Source: Homalodisca vitripennis
Taxonomy: Eukaryota > Arthropoda > Insecta > Hemiptera > Cicadellidae
Assembly: GCF_021130785.1 (NCBI RefSeq)
Contig: NC_060208.1
Coordinates: forward strand, 49,912,501 to 49,976,500
DNA: 64,000 nt
Direction of reading: 5' to 3'
In this document: positions 25,151 to 38,950 of the stretch, piece after piece
Numbering within the stretch: position 1 is the stretch's first letter
How the letters are laid out: each line of letters begins with the position of its first letter
Notes under the pieces: generated by a model
The model's input: the letters and a program-made list of their open reading frames with translations, nothing else
Told to the model about the DNA's origin: nothing
Database searches by the model: none
Made by a program: the position numbers and the translations under genes

Positions 25151-25524
25151 TGTGATATTATTAATTTATTCTCATGAAATTTAAGTGTACAGAAAATCTA
25201 AAAAAACCATTCGAGAAAAAAATTTGTATAGAAAAAGTTATGGAGAAATAGTTTTGAGCCCTGAATAATAGAGTAAAGCAAATATTATAAATACCAACTA
25301 AATACTAAATTAATTTCTCTTCATCTTTCTACGCAGTTAATTTAATAGTTCCGATTTCATTTACATTTAAACAATTTTATCAAGTGCGGAGAGCCGTTAA
25401 GGATCTCAGCTTTTTTTTAGTGAGAGCACTTATGATGTACTACAAAGGTGGCGTATATTTTTGAAATGGTAGGCATATACCACATTCATAATATACAAAT
25501 TTTCAGAATTCATGATTAGGATAA

Positions 25525-25600
25525 TTAGAGGTTAAGCAAGTGGCTCTTATTTTCCGATTGTAGGGGACTTCTGGTTCGAATCTATTACGTTACAGATGCT
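25525..25600 (+). other. tRNA-like sequence, possible SINE head
   Basis: A good B box (ggttcgaatct, 25574-25584) follows a weaker A-box-like string (ttaagcaagtgg, about 25533-25544) at a spacing close to that of tRNA genes. The ends do not pair into an acceptor stem, so this is not called as a functional tRNA. A tRNA-derived SINE is the likely alternative; no tail was identified. Confidence 0.35.
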
Positions 25601-26239
25601 AAATTGTAAATGGATTTTTGTCACACATTAAGGTCATGAACTATTCAAACTGTACATATTTACGAATAACATTTAAGATTAGTTTACGTGCTTAAACGTA
25701 ACGTATGAATGTATTAATATGTGTAAATCTGATGTAGTAAAATACACGCTCCCATTTTCCAATCCCTGGTCACTATATCATCCATTTTTTGCTTCAGTCA
25801 AGAAGAAATATCGATATTTATACGACTTAATCAGTATGGTGCCCCTCATCAGTAAAAAATGACGAGATAACCTCTCCGAAATTTTCTGTCATGAAATACT
25901 TTATATCGTGTCTAGTATATTGCTTTGTATTTAATTTCATATAGTCACGTGTTCCCTGTGCTCGCTTGCTTCCTAAAACTGTACTACCGGAGTAAATGGT
26001 TTGAATAATAATATTAGTGCCCGATCCTCCGTTTTATTTTCTTCTGCTGCTAAAAATGTTCCGCCCTACAATGTAAAAGAAAATTAATTCATAGTGCCTT
26101 ACATTATACAATTTTGTTTATTAAGTAATGTGAACTCCAGAATGAACAGAAGAGGTTTTTAAATATTACTTCTGTCATTTATAATACAAGTTACGTAATC
26201 CTGTTTGACATAAATATGCATCATGCAATGGCAGCTGAT

Positions 26240-26321
26240 ATTTATTCATGCAAATACTTATATATACGTATATGCATGAATAAATCCCAGTATTTATGCA
26301 AATACGTACAAGAATACTGGG
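26240..26321. other. Two adjacent hairpins, each with an octamer motif
   Basis: The first hairpin has atttattcatgca facing tgcatgaataaat (26240-26285). The second has cccagtat facing atactggg (26286-26321). Each contains ATGCAAAT, the consensus octamer bound by POU-domain proteins, at about 26249 and 26297. No nearby gene supports regulation, so this is an observation only. Confidence 0.5.
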
Positions 26322-26963
26322 CTACTTCGTGCCACGTTGCGTTCAGTTGTCAAAATCATAGAAGTTAGAATCAAGGTCAGAATTGCATATTGCTTATCTT
26401 TAATTTAAATAACTTGTCTTGAAATTACTTTTAATGTATCTATGTAACATACATTCCAAATTTTGTTCACGGTCCAATAAGTTTTGTATGATTGAATACC
26501 AAAACACTTTACTAGCTTGGCATTTATAATACGCACAGAATGAAAATGACAAATTTGTTTACTGTATAAATTTCATCGTGTGACAATTTCATTTAATACA
26601 ATGAAAATAATTTGAGAAATGATATATAAGCAATGTTTTAGATGTATGAAAATGAACCGAGATAAATATTTATATGAATACAATAATTTATTTATCGAAA
26701 GAAATACAATGTTGTGTATGTGGATTCTTAGGATTTTTAATACATTTATTAGAACTTTTTTGCACAATTTATAATTTCACGGTGACAACATATAATCTAT
26801 TGATCTTCTTTAATATTTTGTATTTTAACACCATTACTGAATGAAAACAAAAGGAACTATTTTTGGATTATGGGCACTTTTGATTGATTGTAGAAGTATT
26901 CAATGTCAGATTTTCAGTCTCAATGTTGAATCGATATTGAAATTTCATAATCTTAATACAAAA

Positions 26964-29140
<2,177 letters not shown>

Positions 29141-29148
29141 CTAATTTT

Positions 29149-29360
29149 TGCTGATAGTTGATTCCAATGGTGTTTGGCATCTTTGTTTAAAACGGATACA
29201 TTCCTTTAGAGTATAGAATATGGGGCATCATTGAAATTAAGATTTTCACACTATATTATCACATATTCAGAAGAAGTCAACTCGAGTCGGGGGTTGTCGC
29301 TGACAGTGTTGATGCCAATGGTGTTTGGCATCATTGTTAAAAATGGACACATTCCTGTAG
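29149..29360 (+). repeat. Short direct duplication, period about 151 bp
   Basis: The stretches at about 29149-29209 and 29299-29360 share the core ccaatggtgtttggcatc, followed by attcct and tag strings. They are in the same orientation. Confidence 0.75.
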
Positions 29361-29530
29361 GTTATTAGAGGCTAATATCAGCAATTAATAACACTATCTT
29401 GGAAACATTTATAGTCAGGAATAATTTTCAAAGCTTGATATGTTGATTGGTTTATTATAATAGTAACATATGATGAAACTTATCTTTTATTCAGTATTAC
29501 GTCATATACAATAAATATAAATAATTGAGG

Positions 29531-30619
29531 GGAGTTGAACGCAAAAATCGGTAAAAAAATGTTTTTTCGCTTTTATTTTTTATTTTATTCTTTCTGAACA
29601 ATTTACTGCAATCCCTACATAAAAATGGCTTTCCGTTGAGCTTCTATGATTTTAAAAATATAAGACTACATAACAAATTTCGCATCAACTTTGCCCTCCG
29701 CCTCCTAACACCTGGTTCAAATACAGGTTAGCAGAAGTAAATGAAGAAGAAATTACCTACAATCACAAACATTCTCTACCTCAAGCTGTATTGACAGCAA
29801 TAAAACCTACATACAGAGATTTTTCAAGATTAGATCTACTAAAAAAATGTCTTCACGGTAAAACCCAGAACGTGAACGAATCTTTCAACAATGTAGTGTG
29901 GAACCGAATCCCAAAAAATGTGTTTGTTGGAAGAGAGACTCTTGTATTAGGTGTTCATGATGCTGTTCTAACATTCAATGAAGGTAACATTGGAAGGATC
30001 AAGGTTTTAAAGGAGTTAGGAATAAAAGACTGTAGCAAATCCACCGTAAGCACATTGAAGAGCCTCGATGAAGTCAGGATGAGGAAGGCAGATCTGAAAG
30101 CAGAGTCAATGACTAAGGAAGCAAGAATAAAGAAAAGGAGACAGTTATTAGGTGAGGAAGAGGAAATGGATGGTAGCTACTGTCCAGGAGGCTTCTAAAG
30201 GTAATATAAACTTATAATTATTTTGATTTTTTGTATTCCGCTGTTTTTGAAAATTACCGGTTTTTAATATATATGTACCTTTTTCTCAGAAACTATAAAT
30301 GCTACACACATGAAATTTTTACTGGTTATAAAGTAGCCTTTTAGAAGTATGTAGTTCTAGTTTCATCAAATTTCATCAATAAATAAATATTTAGAAAAAT
30401 ATTTTATCTTAAAATAAAAAAAAATAAAAAAAAACACAAATATAAAATTTTTTTCTTTAGTTGTATCAATTATTTTACAAAGATTTTAGAGGTATAAATA
30501 CAATATTATATCCTACACCTTGTGTAAAAATTTCAACTTCCTAACTGTTATGAGTTCTGAGAAAAAGGTACATAAAGTTACCTTATTTTAACATTGGGCC
30601 TTATGGACCGTTCAACTCC
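29531..30619 (+). mobile_element. Candidate short element enclosing a transposase remnant
   Basis: The 11-base string ggagttgaacg at 29531-29541 is matched by its exact complement at 30609-30619, and the 525-bp open frame at 29674-30198 lies between. A second inverted pair lies inside the right half, gtacctttttctcagaa at 30275-30291 with its complement at 30555-30571, with looser matching around it. The arrangement is what an internally deleted DNA transposon would look like, about 1.1 kb. I could not find a convincing target site duplication, so the ends are a hypothesis. Confidence 0.4.
29674..30198 (+). CDS. C-terminal fragment of a Mutator-like transposase-type protein
   Basis: An open frame of 174 codons without a credible start; 29671-29673 is a stop and no ATG lies near the beginning. 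The early part has a CPPPPNTWFKY stretch, then HKHSLP, then KCLHGKTQNVNESFNN and WNRIPKNVFVG, ending in a Lys/Glu-rich tail and CPGGF. From memory, the CLHGKTQN-NES pattern belongs to the C-terminal part of animal transposase-derived proteins annotated with a Mutator-like domain; this assignment needs a profile search. The DDE catalytic core would lie upstream and is missing, so the protein is truncated. It remains open over 174 codons in a region where frames usually break quickly, so it is either recently inserted or constrained. It is the best intact coding stretch in the window. Confidence 0.5.
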   Translation, partial: QISHQLCPPPPNTWFKYRLAEVNEEEITYNHKHSLPQAVLTAIKPTYRDFSRLDLLKKCLHGKTQNVNESFNNVVWNRIPKNVFVGRETLVLGVHDAVLTFNEGNIGRIKVLKELGIKDCSKSTVSTLKSLDEVRMRKADLKAESMTKEARIKKRRQLLGEEEEMDGSYCPGGF

Positions 30620-32340
30620 AATTAAAACTTGGTTGCAGTCTAAAAATATGTTTTTCATGATTTCTTTACACCTTTCAATAGATAAAAAATGATAAAATTT
30701 CAAAAGATGTTTAAATTGCTTGTTAGACTTATCTTATTTTGATAATAGTTGATTTTGTGAAAGTTTTAAATAGTTAGTTCTGATGACGGTATAACATTTT
30801 CGCTTTTTCGTCTAATAATGTATAAACAGATGACGTTTCGTTACTTAAACATTTAATAAGACTAAAATCATTGTATACTTCTGTTATTAATAGAATTTCA
30901 TGATTTTTATACTATAATGTTAGATAAGTTTTGTTATTAATCGACATCACATTCTTATTCTGCTTTTAGTGGATTTGAAATACATCAAATTATAGGGCTG
31001 CTAGACATTCAGAAAGACTCTTTTTCGTATATCTTTTCTTTTCTTTTAATTAATTACTCGAAACATTTAAAAATTATTTTTACATTCATTATTGACCGTG
31101 TTTTAAAATGTGACTGGTGGTCTGTACAAGTCTCTAATACCAAGTTGAGAAGTTTTTCTTGTCACTTTGACATGCAAAAGTAAAAATTAATTGCTAATAT
31201 AAACGATTCCCAATATAGGCAAGTGGTTTGTTTTTGTAAACTTCAGTTTATATGTAAAGAGGCTATTTCCATACAAATTACTTTTGCATTCACTGATGAA
31301 AGAAAATAGTCAACTGAATAACACGTTATCTAAAAACGCTAATTGGTTATTGCTATGTTTGAGTTCACGAATTAATTTTGTGAGATTTATATCGTGAAGA
31401 TTTATATCTATAATCACGATATTAGGCCAAATCAGATCAAACAAGGCGGATTCTCAAAGCAACAACGTTTGCTACACAGACTAACCTAGTCCAGGTAACT
31501 TTTTACTGGATGTACATCTACAAAACAAGTCATGACATTCTGTGAACGAAATTTTAAACAAGGGTGGTTTGTACAAGGTTTAAGATTGGATTAATTTTGC
31601 TGCATGAATGTTTTACAATAAATCCTAGTACGGCCTTCCCTTTGGAACTTTACCATTCCTGAATAACATAACGGGACGTCTTATATTGAATTTACCTATC
31701 ATTTGCATGAATATTCTCTGATATGAGTTGTAATTTAGTATGCGTACGCTATAGCGTATACGTTTTTTCAGAATGTCTCTCTTACGCCATCGAGACAGAG
31801 TTCCAGAACCATAAGCATTTATACACAACTGGTCAGCAACAATACTGGTACTGGAAGTGAAACAAAGTGTTATATGGTTAACAACAATACTCGTAGGTTA
31901 AATCAAGAGTCGATATAGAGAGCTTCTGAAGTCAGGAAGTGCGATCCCAGAGTCTAAACTTTTTCACGCCAAAGTGGAGTTTTTACGATAGAAAATCGTC
32001 AAGAGGCATTAGGATATTTTTCACTGAGAAGACAAACAATACTGTTTAAGTTAATAAAAGCGTATATAAATTCTAGTAGGAAAATAGGGTGAAATAGCAA
32101 ACAGAAATTGAAAAGGTAGGTCATACAGTCTGTCAGGGTTACCGATATTCGTACTTTTTAAGAACCGTTTGAAAACCATTTCTCTTGTACTGTAATATAG
32201 AGATTTAGAACCAATGTTGATCTATTGAGCAGTAAGGAATAACTTATAACATCTATTATATAACAGTTATTTTTCCACAGTATTCCTTACAATGTGCTAG
32301 CATCAGTAGTTCACATTTTTGACCGAAGTAGCCTTAGTAA
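30620..32340. other. No recognised feature
   Basis: A+T-rich. A faint resemblance to block B lies near 31190-31320 (ggctatttccatacaaat). The frame at 31625-31828 on the minus strand is unrecognised. Confidence 0.35.
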
Positions 32341-32349
32341 CTGAACTAT

Positions 32350-32440
32350 ATACGTATTTTTGATCGTTTCAAGAAGGCAAACTCAACTTTGGTAACGTAA
32401 TTATTACTCAATCTAACCAGATGTGTTCGTAAAAGGCGTA
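32350..32440 (+). repeat. Fragment of the dispersed repeat seen at 54545 and 58150
   Basis: The string caagaaggcaaactcaac followed by a ttgg string also occurs at about 54655-54680. Related forms occur at 58310 and 58670. Only a fragment is recognisable here. Confidence 0.5.
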
Positions 32441-32924
32441 AAATCTGAATAATAAAAGCCATTAGAAGTTTTGATTAACCTCGAACCCTCTTTACCGCAA
32501 GTAGCGGAATAGTATCTACACGATAAATGCCTACTACCATTCAACCATTACTTCGTTATATTACATCATAAATGTTCTCAATACAAAGGTGTACGTATTT
32601 GGGTTTATAATTTTCTGCACACTGGCTAAAAATATTTCAAGTATAACTGATATTATTGGAATATTTCTATCAAATATCTGGAATGTTACAAATAAATTTA
32701 ATGCATATATAGAGCAAAAGCTATGGAAAAATAACCGCTTACAATGTAATGCCACCTAGAAAAATACACGAAAACCAAACCTATACACACTACAAACACT
32801 ACTACTACGTAAAGGTATAATATGGGCACCTCAAAGTCCAACTAAAAGATATCACGCATACATTGTATTGAAATGCGCAAGGCATTGGCAATATCCCTAC
32901 ATATTATTATTTTTTGCGCTATTT

Positions 32925-33505
32925 GCTAATAAATTTTACTAGAATTGGCTTAGAGGTGTTTTATTAGTGTCATTGTGTTTCTATCAAATAGACCATTAAA
33001 ATGACATGACACAAGATAGGTGTTACAATTAAAAAAATTAAAGTTACCCCTCCTACTCCCATTTGAAAGGAGGGGAGAGGGAGTAAAATTGTTTATCATA
33101 AAAAAATCTAAAAAATTATTTTAATAAGTATGGTGAAGGTTGTACATATGTATCTTAATCCATTTGCGATATATCCAGGCGTATCAGGACTTAATTTATT
33201 ACACCTCAGGGTATAATAAATTTGGTTATTTGCCCATAATTTTTTCTAGAAACGTCGTAGAGATGTTTTATTCATGTCATTGTGTTTGTATTAAATACAT
33301 CATTAAAATGATAAAATCGCAAGATAGAGGTTACAATTTGAAAATTTAAAGTTACCCCCCGTACTCTCTTTTGATAAGGGGAAAAATTTTCTTTATCATT
33401 AGAAAAACCCCTAAAAGTATTTTAATAATTATTGTGAAGATTTTACATGGATACCTCAATTCTTTTGAAATGTATCCAGGCGTATCTGAACTTAATTTCA
33501 CCCTA
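32925..33505 (+). repeat. Two tandem copies of a roughly 302-bp unit
   Basis: Copies span about 32925-33200 and 33229-33505. Landmarks include gatgttttatt against ggtgttttatt, gtcattgtgttt, aaagttacccc followed by a purine- and pyrimidine-rich stretch, and atccaggcgtatc near the end of each. The second copy ends directly before the MITE-like element. No coding frame is conserved between copies. Confidence 0.85.
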
Positions 33506-33537
33506 TATATATTTTTAATGCATTTTTGTAATGACCG

Positions 33538-33608
33538 CAACTAGGAATTTAACTCATTACAATTCTCTGAAGTTGTAACTTAACTAAAACTATGAAAAGT
33601 TCTGACTA

Positions 33609-33687
<79 letters not shown>

Positions 33688-34200
33688 TTAAAAGGATATA
33701 TCTATGATGTCCCAGTTCAGCAGAAATTGCGTGAAAAGCCGCGTGTATCTGCATGTAAAAATACAGTATATTCTTGTAAATATTAATATCATTATTATTT
33801 AAAAAAATTATTAACAAGTCTGAAGGCAATCTTAGTTCATTCTCTAAAACGCTGCTGGTCACACTTAACTTTATATTTCCCTTGGGTCTCGTATATAACA
33901 CTGTAATATTGTTGTAAACCATATATTTTTAATGAGTATATGTGAGTATCTTTGCGGATAATTTAAGGCGTCTTCACTGAATATACGCTATGACGGTTAA
34001 AAAAAGACTGAAACTATATGGTAACATGTAAATATTTAAAGATTTTATTGTTATAATATTGTCAGTTTTGTTTGATTTCAATTTAATACTTCATAAAATA
34101 GAGATTTGTAAACAAATAATTCGGCTGTATGTAATTCGAACTATTCCTAGTTGTAGTTAAGTTACAACTTTAGAGAGTTGTAATAAGTTAAATTCCAAGA
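33538..34200. mobile_element. MITE-like element with about 50-bp terminal inverted repeats and (AT)n core
   Basis: The left end at 33538-33590 and the right end at 34149-34200 are inverted copies over about 50 bp with a few mismatches. Shared strings include gtagttaagttacaact and agttaaattcc. The interior of about 560 bp has an (AT)n tract at 33612-33684 and no transposase. Non-coding elements with long inverted ends that carry microsatellites are typical of MITEs. The exact termini and the target duplication are not settled. Frames on both strands here mainly translate the AT tract. Confidence 0.65.
33612..33684. repeat. (AT)n microsatellite
   Basis: Uninterrupted alternating AT inside the MITE-like element. 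Confidence 0.98.
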
Positions 34201-35559
34201 AGTCGCGCTTATAAAAAATTGCATTCAAGATACATATAAGATTATATAATTAAGAATTTAATTACTTTCCATGGCAATGAAGGGCTCTGTAAGAATTTTA
34301 CCAACATTTAGTAATGATTGAGGTTCTCTGATTATGAAACTTCATCACAAGGAATACCTAGGTTGCTACTGTACGCTGTCAGCTGTAAATGGAATATTAT
34401 AGTCGAACCTCTCTGCTGCTAAGGGACTACTAATACATAGAGACAGTCTTCAGTCGCCTTATTTTATTCAAAATCTGTGGATATACAGAATAATCTTGAA
34501 CCTCAAACTCTATCATTTTTTACGCCACTGCCTCAGTCAGCAGAATATTTTTGATCAATCATATTCGTATTGTTATGTTATGTATCATATAATTATAATA
34601 GTAGACAAATAAAACCCTAAATTAAATAATTCTTTTTATATATTTTTTACAGTCGTTTTTAAGAAGATTAAAAGAAATAAGTGACCCATAATATGGTTGG
34701 AATGTAGGCAATATTTTAGTTGTCAGTACTAATTCAGGTAAATGTATTTAACCTATACAAAATTTTCTCAGAATTATTGGGAAATCAAATCCATAGCATA
34801 CATCAAAGATACAGCATATACTAAATCAGTCGGATTTAAAGATTTGTTTCACACCATCAAACACGTGCTCCTTGTTACCGCAGCGCTATCGAAGGGTCAG
34901 AATAAATAAATTTCTGTTTATTTGTCTGTCGATTTGTCTATCCGTTCACAAGATATCGCGCAAATTATGACTTATAGATGTGAAATTTTGCATGCATTTT
35001 TCGTCTCTATATAGGCAACACTGAGTTCAATAACGGCGCATGTCACTCCAAAGGATTTTATGGGCGTTAGAGAATATATTTATATTATTTTTAGGTAACT
35101 ATGATGTCAAGGATAAAATAGCGAATACACAAAATTGAAAACAAAATATTATTCATACAGTAAATATAATCAAGTGGAAAGCCAATGTTAAAAGTCGGTA
35201 ACAAGAAGTGATTTTAGCGCAATCTTGTGTTTTAATAGCCTCCTTAGTTCACGTGAATACTTTATTTATTTAAACACCGCTATGAAGCGGAACTTAAAAA
35301 GCAAATATGTTATTGAATCATGTGGATAAATATCTCGAGAAAAATTGTATATGCAGAGTTTCTAATTTGTATGAAGCTTCATTTTAACACAAACAAGAAT
35401 AAATTTATATGATTGTGCTTGTCTTGCCATGGAACTTGTCTGAGTGTTATTGAATACTACCACTTAATAAGCTGCAAAAGTTTCTTTTTTTTCATGTACA
35501 GGAATGTAAAAATTTCTTTTCTGTATAACTGTCTGCCTTTTTATGCCAGTAGTCAACTT

Positions 35560-35665
35560 CAAGAATGCGATAAACTATAGGTATGCAATTTTGCATACCA
35601 CCGCAGCGAAGCCTGTTACACGAGACGTCGTGTGACATCTCCTACTTTGGTTTATAATAATTATG
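35560..35665 (+). repeat. Dispersed repeat, copy 1 of 3
   Basis: The segment carries ataggtatgcaattttgcat, then gcagcgaagcctgttac, then ctcctactttggtttataat. Related sequence in the same order lies at 49325-49400 and 50335-50430. The consensus around gcatncnnnctcagnnaagcctgtt suggests a short interspersed element. Positions 34870-35060, just upstream, look like other dispersed repeat sequence (gtttatttgtctgtcgattt), but I have no second copy in this window. Confidence 0.55.
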
Positions 35666-35893
35666 TCATATTTATTTTAATTATCGTAAGCCAATTAATG
35701 TTTTGTAAGATGGTAAGTCATATATATGAGAGAAGAAACTTTTTAGTAGGAGGGTTTGGTAATATAGAAACGCGATACTGGTGGCGTATTATTTATAACT
35801 TACTAAGCCAAATTAACAATATTAAAATCTCAAATATATCTCTCAAATCTGTACAGTTCTTTAAAAACGCGTAAAAGACTTAAATAAAAATGT

Positions 35894-35911
35894 TACCCCA
35901 ACGTTGGGGTA
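35894..35911. other. Perfect 18-bp palindrome
   Basis: The sequence taccccaacgttggggta is fully self-complementary with no loop. Its G+C content stands out in this region. It may be the fused end of an element or a protein-binding site; nothing else supports either reading. Confidence 0.6.
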
Positions 35912-37319
35912 CGTAAACTGTTGTTATTAATCTAGCCCATTTTTCCATTTTCGACACAAATTTAAGTTGAAATGTAGATTTTGTACTATACAATTATATT
36001 ACTTAATTTAATAATTTAAATTTGACGCTTAAAAAAATCAAAAGTTGCTTTATGAAGAATTAATTACTGTTTCTTTTTCCTCTATAAGAAGCAGATGGTA
36101 AAGTTTTTACACTCGGATTTAACAAGTACTATATTGTATACAGTGTATTGTTAACATCAAAGACAAACTAAATTAGATTGTTTGAATAAAGTGTAGCATC
36201 TATAAACATTTTGTAAACATTGAAAATTTTTTCCACGCAGCCTAAACATTATCACTAGTATTGAAGTATAAAACCACCAACCATGCTTATATCCATTCAC
36301 CATACAAAACTGCTCTGTTATAAAAATTATATTTAATATGAATTTTTTTCTTTTGCATAACATTAATAAATGTTTCTTTGACCACATATCGTAGAATTCA
36401 TGAAACGTGGGAGCTACCGACTGTTTTAATAAATACAGTAACAATTTGTCTTGATTTTATTGTCTCGATGGCAAATTTGAGATATGGTTTCTTACCACCA
36501 TTTGGTAAAAACATGATATTTTTAAAGGGCATAGACGATACTCCAGGAGATAAAGGTTCAGAAACATAAAGAAAAGCTTAAATAAGCTTAATAGCTTAAA
36601 TCATACAAATTGAGGACGGATACTTGTGGTCATGAGACCAATCAACGGCGTATAGGGTTACAGCAAGACTGCTATGACCTGAAGGGTCACTTCTCACTGG
36701 TATTCTTTCCAGTTCGGCCTATACTGGGTACAACAAAAACTAATGTTTAACTTAAACTTTTTCAACACTAACGGGTGATACATCGCTAACCTCAAATATC
36801 GAGATTTTGGGGTGGAAGGATAGATCGATAGGTCTAGTATATTGTGGAGGATGGCTATTGGAGTTGGCTGAATTGGCTGTAAATTATGGACATGCCTCAC
36901 ATATTACGAAAACGCTACAAATTTTATCTTGGACTATTATCGGTACTGAGCAGATGATAATAAATAGAATATAGTGTTGTTAAGATTTCATATATAACTT
37001 GAGTTAGTGGTTTCTTTTTCATTTTAATGTACATTTAGATATTTGTAACTGTATTAAAAAAATATATAAATACTACTCGTATTTTGGAAGTTGGGTGGAA
37101 GTATTTACATAGAGAATTACATAAATTTCTCTACTACAAAAATGCTCAAAATATTCCATTTATTTAACTATTTTATATTTAAATTCTTTATAATATAAAT
37201 GATGTGAACTCTTAAATCATTAATACTGTGGAGATGCATAAATAATAACTTCATTAAACTACTTTGTATCTCATTCTCACCAGAAATATTTTGTACAAAA
37301 TAAACCGTGTTTAATAAAC

Positions 37320-37620
37320 TGTCTCCAGAGACTCAATACATAACTCCTTTAAGAGAATGAATTGGTATATCTTAATATTTTAACACTTTTAGAAGTTCAA
37401 GCGAAACTGCACAAGTTTATACTTTACTCGTTCAGAAGACTGACAAAACAAGAGCCTACGTTCCTGAAGTTAATAAAGGCTGGTGGATTGAGTAGTACTT
37501 CGGGAATTTTAAGAGTTTGCTCTTTTCTTTTGTGACGTTTAAGATTTTCCAGATGTAACTTCGACAAAACTTACAGAGTAATCCTAGTTAAGACCTTTTT
37601 TCTTTAAGTCGAGTCTTTTA
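37320..37620 (+). repeat. Duplicated block A, copy 2
   Basis: This is the partner of 16060-16340, in the same orientation. It opens the second collinear series. Similarity is patchy, with conserved islands at 37385-37400, 37435-37475 and 37575-37600. Confidence 0.7.
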
Positions 37621-37960
37621 CTTTTTTTAAACCTTTCAAGCTGTTGTCTCTCTAGAATTTGCACAAAAATATCTAACTTCTTCTATTTTTGTTCCAATAT
37701 TTATTTATTTTTTACATTAGGATCAAATGTTTATATCATAAAATTCAAAATTATTCTTAAAGTCAAAGCCTTTATTAAATGCGTATGATATTTGAATATG
37801 TACAACGCACAATTAAGACTATTTTTTAATAACTAACGTGTAATTTTTTACATAATCTTAGTACAATAGGCAAGAGGCAAGAACAGTAAAGAAATCCGAG
37901 AGCTTAACTTTTTTTAATTTCGGTTGATTATGATTAGGTTTTTATTGAAGTTTTAAGCCG

Positions 37961-38950
37961 ACAAATCAAATCAAATCGTTTAATTGCAGTTGGCAATATA
38001 CATTGCATAGCAAACGTCAATTTTCATGCATAATTTTTTTTCATTCATCCCACATCAAGGCCACATTTAAACTTACAACATTCAAACATTCACTCCCCAT
38101 TCATTCCATGCCAAATTACGCCCACTTTCGTCGCTGGAGTCAGTTTCCTCATCGTGTGGTCTCCCAGTTGAATGCCAGAAACTCATCAACACTGCAGAAA
38201 GCGTTTGACGCCAGGCAGAGTTTGATACGAGTTTTTAACACCTTGGGCGTTGAGGCATTTTAATATTTTGTTCGGCAGTCTGCTTATAAAATGAATACCT
38301 GCCTGCGAAGGAAAATGTTCATAAACCACCGTTCTGTGCATTCCCGAACGGTAGATATCTCTGCCTCTTGTCTCATATTCATATATGTCTCGTCCTCTGG
38401 TTAAGGCACATTTAGACATACAATATGAGGTTGTTTCTAAGATTTAGAAACATGGGAAAGTTAACAGTTGAAAATTTTTAAACGCTGTCCTGCACGACTC
38501 TCTGAAGTTTATATTAGCGATAATACGAATGGCTTTTTTTGTAATTTGAAAACTTTCATAAAATGGTTGTTTGCACAGGATCCCCACAAAACGATTCGAT
38601 ACGAAAGGTGGGGAGAAATTAGCCCGTAGTACGCCGTAATCAGTAAGTACCTGACTCGGGCAATATTTTGCCAATGATCTTAAGACATAAACTCCTGAGG
38701 ATAATTTGCACAAACATAATCAATGTGATTTTTTCATGTCAACCCTCGATCAAGGTGTATTCCAAGGAACTTTGAAGAATAGACTTCTTCCAATAATGTA
38801 TCTGCAACCACAACAGCAGGTTCAGTATCTATGGAGGCCATACAAGAACCTCCAACTCTGGAACTTTCATAACCATAGGAATTTATGCTATTTGAAAGCT
38901 TCTGGGATATAAAAACTTTCGGTTTGATCTCATACAGCTCTGTCTATTGT
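37961..38950 (-). mobile_element. 5'-truncated non-LTR retrotransposon (LINE), minus strand
   Basis: Read on the minus strand, this stretch encodes the part after the reverse transcriptase core of a LINE. In order it shows KFLGIHLDRGLT (38790-38740), then KKAIRIIANI with NFRESCRTAF (38540-38470), then YETRGRDIY, then HFISRLPNKI (38310-38250). These match the usual C-terminal signposts of Jockey/CR1-type proteins (FLGxxLD, KxAIRII, TRxR, FxxxLPxxI). Frameshifts and stops are present, so it is dead. The 3' end at about 37961-37990 reads, on the minus strand, ttaaacgatttgatttgatt, a short tandem repeat tail typical of such elements. No polymerase catalytic motif was found upstream, consistent with 5' truncation. 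It lies between duplicated blocks A and B and may be one of the insertions that lengthened copy 2. Confidence 0.75.

Noticed and set aside
25525..25600. Functional tRNA gene
   Set aside because: The B box is good, but the acceptor stem does not pair and the anticodon arm is not credible; kept only as a possible SINE head.
38003..38263. 86-codon plus-strand frame
   Set aside because: It lies antisense to the LINE C-terminal remnant, whose minus-strand motifs are clear.
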